A program made the translations under genes and the position numbers. A DNA stretch of 64,000 bases from Doryteuthis pealeii (lineage: Eukaryota; Mollusca; Cephalopoda; Myopsida; Loliginidae): NCBI GenBank assembly GCA_023376005.1, contig CM042147.1, forward strand, positions 121,820,526 to 121,884,525, given 5' to 3'. Below, piece after piece: positions 57,561 through 64,000 of this stretch (the stretch's first letter is position 1; each line of letters begins with the position of its first letter). The notes under the pieces were generated by a model. That model was not told where the DNA came from. It saw only the letters and a program-made list of their open reading frames with translations, and ran no database searches.

Positions 57561-59933
57561 TTCATTTAGCGTATTGTTATTTTAATTAATTTAATTAAAT
57601 GTTGGTAAGCTTAAAAAGCAGTTACATATCATTTCTGTTAAATTTGTCTTATCACTTTTCTTTATCATATCTATTTTTATTTTATTTTTACTAGCCAAAA
57701 AAAAAAAAAAAAAAAAAAAAATACCGCCTTGGGTAGGGACCACCAATTGATCAGTTTAGGCCATCTTGAATAAAATGGAAATAAATATTTCCGAACTTTG
57801 TTTATCAAAAATCTCGTAAAAAACAATTAAAGATCGTACAGGAAAGAAAAGTAGTTAATTCAAAGATCAAATTATCCGATTGGGAAAAATTACACCCGTT
57901 ATCTTAAAAAATAAACAAACCTATCCGTATTACATGCGAAAGGGTAATTTTCAGGCCACAATTTAGACAGAAAAAAAATACATGTTATTACCCTCTTACG
58001 GTTATGCGTCTATGTACGGATGGGTGTAACGGACATACTTTTTTTAGCCAAAATTTACTATTAAAATGAATAAAATCTTTTAAAACTTTAATATTAAAAT
58101 TTAGTATAAGAATTTAGAATAAAAACTTGAAAAAATTTAATATTAAAATTTCGCAGTGAAATTGACGTTAAAAAAAATGTCTTCGGTTTTAGTATTAATT
58201 TTTAAAATCGAAAATAAAATGAAAATTTGAATATTTTTTCTAAGAGAAAAACGATAAAATAATCAATATATACTTTTTATTCTAATTGGTCGAACAAGTT
58301 AAATAAAATAATTTTTTACGCTAAGAAAAACAAACTTTGGTTACTGAGAAGCGTCTCGTCTCTTTGTATAAAAACAAAACAAATATGTCAGTTTTGCTCT
58401 TCCGTATATTCTAAGAATCACACATTACTATTCAACAATAAAAATTACAAATTCTTTTAAAAATATTAATCGAGCTCGGATCGAACCAACAGTCTCCATG
58501 CTCTAGTGCTAGTGAAAAGGGCATAGACTCCCTCACTGTCTGGCTGATATCAACTTTAAGCCACCCCGTTGACTTTACTTATTGGTTTTGTAAACCAAAA
58601 AAGCAAGAATACTTTCTTAATTATAATTAAATTCTATACTATTCTTGATAAGAATCGCATAAAAGACTTGGCATATCAGTAACATGCATACATTTAAAAA
58701 TATTGGATGCCCCATTACTTGTGACCTTGTGTCACATCCTACCCGTGGCAAACAGGTCAGGTAAAAAAAAAAAGAAAGGCGTCCTATCATGGTGTAATGG
58801 TTAGCAAAGTAGTTTTGCAGATCCATTACTACTGAATATCGAGTTTGATCCTTGCTGGATGCCACATGACACACTTAGGACGCCTTTCTTTTCTTTTTTA
58901 TCTAAATGCCATGTGGCATCCAGCAAGGATCAAACTCGATATTTAGTAGTAATGGATCTGCAAAACTACTTTGCTAACCATTACACCACGATAGGACGCT
59001 TTTCTTTTTTTTTTTTTTTTTACCTATCATGGGTAATGGTTAGCAAAGTAGTTTTGCAGATCCATTACTACTAAATATGGAGTTTGATCCTTGCTGGATG
59101 CCACATGGCATTTAGATAAAAAAAAAAGAAAGGCGTCCTAAGTGTGTCATGGGGCATCCAGCAAGGATCAAACTCGATATTCAGTAGTAATGGATCTGCA
59201 AAACTACTTTGCTAACCATTACACTACGATAGGACGCTTTTCTTTCTTTTTTTTACCTATCATGGTGTAATGGTTAGCAAAGTAGTTTTGCAGATCCATT
59301 ACTACTGAATATCGAGTTTTATCCTTGCTGGATGCCCCATGACGTTTAGGTAAAAAAAAAGAAAGGCGTCCTATCGTGGTGTAATGGTTAGCAAAGTAGT
59401 TTTGCAGATCCATTACTACTGAATATCGAGTTTTGATCCTTGCTGGATGCCACATGGGACTTAGACAAAAAAAAAAGAAAGGCGTCCTATCGTGGTGTAA
59501 TGGTTAGCAAAGTAGTTTTGCAGATCCATTACTACTGAATATCGAGTTTGATCCTTGCTGGATGCCACTTGGGACTTAGATAAAAAAGAAAAGAAAAAGA
59601 AAGGCGTCCTATCGTGGTGTAATGGTTAGCAAAGTAGTTTTGCAGATCCATTACTACTGAATATCGAGTTTGATCCTTGCCGGATGCCACATGGCACTTA
59701 GATAAAAAAAAAAAGAAAGGCGTCCTATCGTGGTGTAATGGTTAGCAAAGTAGTTTTGCAGATCCATTACTACTGAATATCGAGTTTGATCCTTGCTGGA
59801 TGCCACTTGGACTTAGATAAAAAAAGAAAGAAAAAGAAAGGCGTCCTATCGTGGTGTAATGGTTAGCAAAGTAGTTTTGCAGATCCATTACTACTGAATA
59901 TCGAGTTTGATCCTTGCTGGATGCCACATGTAT
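57231..59933. repeat. 2.7-kb tandem duplication, copy 1
   Basis: gtaattttcggtttatttca begins copies at 57231 and 59934. Offset 2703 here and 2708 near 58741. Identity is near complete, with differences mostly in A-run length. Ends in the SINE array. Confidence 0.9.
58778..59930. repeat. tRNA-derived SINE (family 3) array 1
   Basis: Units of about 85 bp plus a short A/G-rich spacer. Each starts GGCGTCC and ends GGATGCC (a 7-pair acceptor-stem match), with A box TGGTGTAATGG and B box GAGTTTGATCC; most like a glutamine/glutamate tRNA head. Two of the first four units are inverted (about 58915-58998 and 59152-59238); the last six are direct. Confidence 0.85.
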
Positions 59934-62900
59934 GTAATTTTCGGTTTATTTCAGTATAGGACTTGATAAGTTTATAATCTAAATTCCCTTAAAATAACAA
60001 CGTTGAGCTCAAAAAGGTGTATAACTGAATCACTACGCAACAACTTTAAATCTCTATAACATCAATTAATGCTGTCGTTTAATTAAAAAAAAAAAAAAAA
60101 AAAAAAGAGTTAACATATTGAGTTATGTTTTCTTTAGAGTTTCATTTTTATTAAAAGTATTAATTCCAGTTCAGAAATTAAAAATATATACATTGGACTT
60201 CGTTTCATATTCCACTAACATCTGCTGTTTACTATAGTAAAAATTTACACCCCCGAATTCACAGTCTACCTTCATTTAGCGTATTGTTATTTTAATTAAT
60301 TTAATTAAATGTTGGTAAGCTTAAAAAGCAGTTACATATCATTTCTGTTAAATTTGTCTTATCACTTTTCTTTATCATATCTATTTTTATTTTATTTTTA
60401 CTAGCCAAAAAAAAATAAAAAAATAAAAAAAAATACCGCCTTGGGTAGGGACCACCAATTGATCAGTTTAGGCCATCTTGAATAAAATGGAAATAAATAT
60501 TTCCGAACTTTGTTTATCAAAAATCTCGTAAAAAACAATTAAAGATCGTACAGGAAAGAAAAGTAGTTAATTCAAAGATCAAATTATCCGATTGGGAAAA
60601 ATTACACCGTTATCTTAAAAAATAAACAAACCTATCCGTATTACATGCGAAAGGGTAATTTTCAGGCCACAATTTAGACAGAAAAAAAATACATGTTATT
60701 ACCCTCTTACGGTTATGCGTCTATGTACGGATGGGTGTAACGGACATACTTTTTTTAGCCAAAATTTACTATTAAAATGAATAAAATCTTTTAAAACTTT
60801 AATATTAAAATTTAGTATAAGAATTTAGAATAAAAACTTGAAAAAATTTAATATTAAAATTTCGCAGTGAAATTGACGTTAAAAAAAATGTCTTCGGTTT
60901 TAGTATTAATTTTTAAAATCGAAAATAAAATGAAAATTTGAATATTTTTTCTAAGAGAAAAACGATAAAATAATCAATATATACTTTTTATTCTAATTGG
61001 TCGAACAAGTTAAATAAAATAATTTTTTACGCTAAGAAAAACAAACTTTGGTTACTGAGAAGCGTCTCGTCTCTTTGTATAAAAACAAACAAATATGTCA
61101 GTTTTGCTCTTCCGTATATTCTAAGAATCACACATTACTATTCAACAATAAAAATTACAAATTCTTTAAAATATTAATCGAGCTCGGATCGAACCAACAG
61201 TCTCCATGCTCTAGTGCTAGTGAAAAGGGCATAGACTCCCTCACTGTCTGGCTGATATCAACTTTAAGCCACCCCGTTGACTTTACTTATTGGTTTTGTA
61301 AACCAAAAAAGCAAGAATACTTTCTTAATTATAATTAAATTCTATACTATTCTTGATAAGAATCGCATAAAAGACTTGGCATATCAGTAACATGCATACA
61401 TTTAAAAATATTGGATGCCCCATTACTTGTGACCTTGTGTCACATCCTACCCGTGGCAAACAGGTCAGGTAAAAAAAAAAAGAAAGGCGTCCTATCATGG
61501 TGTAATGGTTAGCAAAGTAGTTTTGCAGATCCATTACTACTGAATATCGAGTTTGATCCTTGCTGGATGCCACATGACACACTTAGGACGCCTTTTTTTC
61601 TTTTTTTATCTAAATGCCATGTGGCATCCAGCAAGGATCAAACTCGATATTTAGTAGTAATGGATCTGCAAAACTACTTTGCTAACCATTACACCACGAT
61701 AGGACGCTTTTCTTTTTTTTTTTTTTTTTTTACCTATCATGGTGTAATGGTTAGCAAAGTAGTTTTGCAGATCCATTACTACTAAATATGGAGTTTGATC
61801 CTTGCTGGATGCCACATGGCATTTAGATAAAAAAAAAAAGAAAGGCGTCCTAAGTGTGTCATGGGGCATCCAGCAAGGATCAAACTCGATATTCAGTAGT
61901 AATGGATCTGCAAAACTACTTTGCTAACCATTACACTACGATAGGACGCTTTTCTTTTCTTTTTTTTACCTATCATGGTGTAATGGTTAGCAAAGTAGTT
62001 TTGCAGATCCATTACTACTGAATATCGAGTTTTATCCTTGCTGGATGCCCCATGACGTTTAGGTAAAAAAAAAAGAAAGGCGTCCTATCGTGGTGTAATG
62101 GTTAGCAAAGTAGTTTTGCAGATCCATTACTACTGAATATCGAGTTTGATCCTTGCTGGATGCCACATGGGACTTAGACAAAAAAAAAAAGAAAGGCGTC
62201 CTATCGTGGTGTAATGGTTAGCAAAGTAGTTTTTGCAGATCCATTACTACTGAATATCGAGTTTGATCCTTGCTGGATGCCACTTGGGACTTAGATAAAA
62301 AAAGAAAAGAAAAAAGAAAGGCGTCCTATCGTGGTGTAATGGTTAGCAAAGTAGTTTTGCAGATCCATTACTACTGAATATCGAGTTTGATCCTTGCCGG
62401 ATGCCACATGGCACTTAGATAAAAAAAAGAAAGGCGTCCTATCGTGGTGTAATGGTTAGCAAAGTAGTTTTGCAGATCCATTACTACTGAATATCGAGTT
62501 TGATCCTTGCTGGATGCCACTTGGACTTAGATAAAAAAAGAAAAGAAAAAAGAAAGGCGTCCTATCGTGGTGTAATGGTTAGCAAAGTAGTTTTGCAGAT
62601 CCATTACTACTGAATATCGAGTTTGATCCTTGCTGGATGCCACTTGGGACTTAGATAAAAAAAGAAAAGAAAAAAGAAAGGCGTCCTATCGTGGTGTAAT
62701 GGTTAGCAAAGTAGTTTTGCAGATCCATTACTACTGAATATCGAGTTTGATCCTTGCTGGATGCCACTTGGGACTTAGATAAAAAAAAAAAGAAAGGCGT
62801 CCTATCGTGGTGTAATGGTTAGCAAAGTAGTTTTGCAGATCCATTACTACTGAATATCGAGTTTATCCTTGCTGGATGCCCCATGACGTTTAGGTAAAAA

Positions 62901-64000
62901 AAAAGAAAGGCGTCCTATCGTGGTGTAATGGTTAGCAAAGTAGTTTGCAGATCCATTACTACTGAATATCGAGTTTGATCCTTGCCGGATGCCACATGGC
63001 ACTTAGATAAAAAAAAAATAAAGGCGTCCTATCGTGGTGTAATGTTAGCAAAGTAGTTTTGCAGATCCATTACTACTGAATATCGAGTTTGATCTTGCTG
63101 GATGCCACATGGCACTTAGATAAAAAAAAAAGAAAGGCGTCCTATCGTGGTGTAATGGTTAGCAAAGTAGTTTTGCAGATCCATTACTACTGAATATCGA
63201 GTTTGATCCTTGCTGGATGCCACATGGCACTGAGATAAAAAAAAAGAAAAAGAAAGTCGTCCTATCGTGGTGTAATGGTTAGCAAAGTAGTTTTGCAGAT
63301 CCATTACTACTGAATATCGAGTTTTGATCCTTGCTGGATGCCACATGGCACTTAGATAAAAAAAAAAGAAAAAGAAAGGCGTCCTATCGTGGTGTAATGG
63401 TTAGCAAAGTAGTTTTGCAGATCCATTACTACTGAATATCGAGTTTGATCCTTGCTGGATGCCACATGGGACTTAGATAAAAAAAAAAAAAAAGAAAGGC
63501 GTCCTATCGTGGTGTATGGTTAGCAAAGTAGTTTTGCAGATCCATTACTACTGAATATCGAGTTTGATCCTTGCTGGATGCCACATGGGACTTAGATAAA
63601 AAAAAAAAAAAAAAAGAAAGGCGTCCTAATCGTGGTGTAATGGTTAGCAAAGTAGTTTTGCAGATCCATTACTACTGAATATCGAGTTTGATCCTTGCTG
63701 GATGCCACATGGGACTTAGATAAAAAAAAAAAAAAAAAGAAAGGCGTCCTATCGTGGTGTAATGGTTAGCAAAGTAGTTTTGCAGATCCATTACTACTGA
63801 ATATCGAGTTTGATCCTTGCTGGATGCCACATGGCACTTAGATAAAAAAAAAAGAAAAAGAAAGGCGTCCTATCGTGGTGTAATGGTTAGCAAAGTAGTT
63901 TTGCAGATCCATTACTACTGAATATCGAGTTTGATCCTTGCTGGATGCCACATGGCACTTAGATAAAAAAAAGAAAAAGAAAGGCGTCCTATCGTGGTGT
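59934..64000. repeat. 2.7-kb tandem duplication, copy 2 (runs off the window)
   Basis: Same order as copy 1 through 61486, then the array. It contains the duplicated family-1 SINE fragment at 61195-61290. Confidence 0.9.
61486..64000. repeat. tRNA-derived SINE (family 3) array 2, expanded
   Basis: The first nine units match array 1 unit by unit, including the two inverted ones and spacer variants (gacgttta, gggacttagac, ccggatgcc). About a dozen further direct units follow, with period about 110-125 bp, continuing past the window end. Confidence 0.88.

Noticed and set aside
58778..58863. Functional tRNA gene
   Set aside because: The anticodon arm is not tRNA-like, an internal TTTT is present, and it belongs to a large repeat family.
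58617..63346. Repeated frames beginning MCHVASSKDQTRYSVV or similar
   Set aside because: They are minus-strand readings of tRNA-like SINE units, identical because the units are identical.
58778..64000. Regularly spaced repeats resembling a CRISPR array
   Set aside because: The repeats are 85-bp tRNA-like units with A-rich spacers in an animal genome, and some units are inverted.

Overview
This is a window from an AT-rich animal nuclear genome. Short exons sit in kilobase introns, there are GT-AG splice sites, and tRNA-derived SINEs, LINE tails, LTRs, Helitrons, foldback elements and (TA)n runs are dense. Repeat style and gene structure suggest an invertebrate, possibly a mollusc or other lophotrochozoan. 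I cannot name the species from the sequence alone.

The only protein-coding gene I can support is on the minus strand and fills the first 45 kb. It is the orthologue of URB2 (Npa2), a nucleolar factor for 60S ribosomal subunit maturation. I traced 24 exons from a probable first exon at 44787-44825 to one at 92-502, giving about 1,250 residues. The rest, including the conserved C-terminal Urb2/Npa2 domain, lies beyond base 1. An ETS-type promoter motif (ACCGGAAGT) sits just upstream of the first exon. Reading phase agrees at all but two junctions.

The introns are packed with mobile DNA. The most striking class is a set of imperfect palindromic (foldback) elements, usually edged by (TA)n tracts, that carry hammerhead self-cleaving ribozyme motifs. 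Two copies (9376-9417 and 17231-17272, minus) have the complete canonical type I core with all three helices. A second family (10131-10169, 34374-34412, 54070-54108 and opposite arms) has a differently built hammerhead, placed in both arms where both survive. Further families have degenerate, hammerhead-like cores. Known hammerheads of this type occur in Penelope-like retroelements and in retrozymes, so these are probably non-autonomous relatives in an inverted-repeat layout.

Other intronic features are three Helitrons (one swollen by a 173-bp tandem repeat), palindromic MITEs, two tRNA-derived SINE families with bodies, LINE 3' ends and C-terminal coding remnants, a 490-bp polypurine tract and several tandem repeats.

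From 45 to 64 kb there is no recognisable gene. The region holds LTR fragments, LINE pieces, a tandem array of transposase-like helix-turn-helix remnants split by a foldback element with an 8-bp target duplication, and a recent 2.7-kb tandem duplication (57231-59933 and 59934 onward). Each duplicate ends in a head-to-tail array of 85-bp tRNA-like SINE units. The second array has expanded and runs off the window end.
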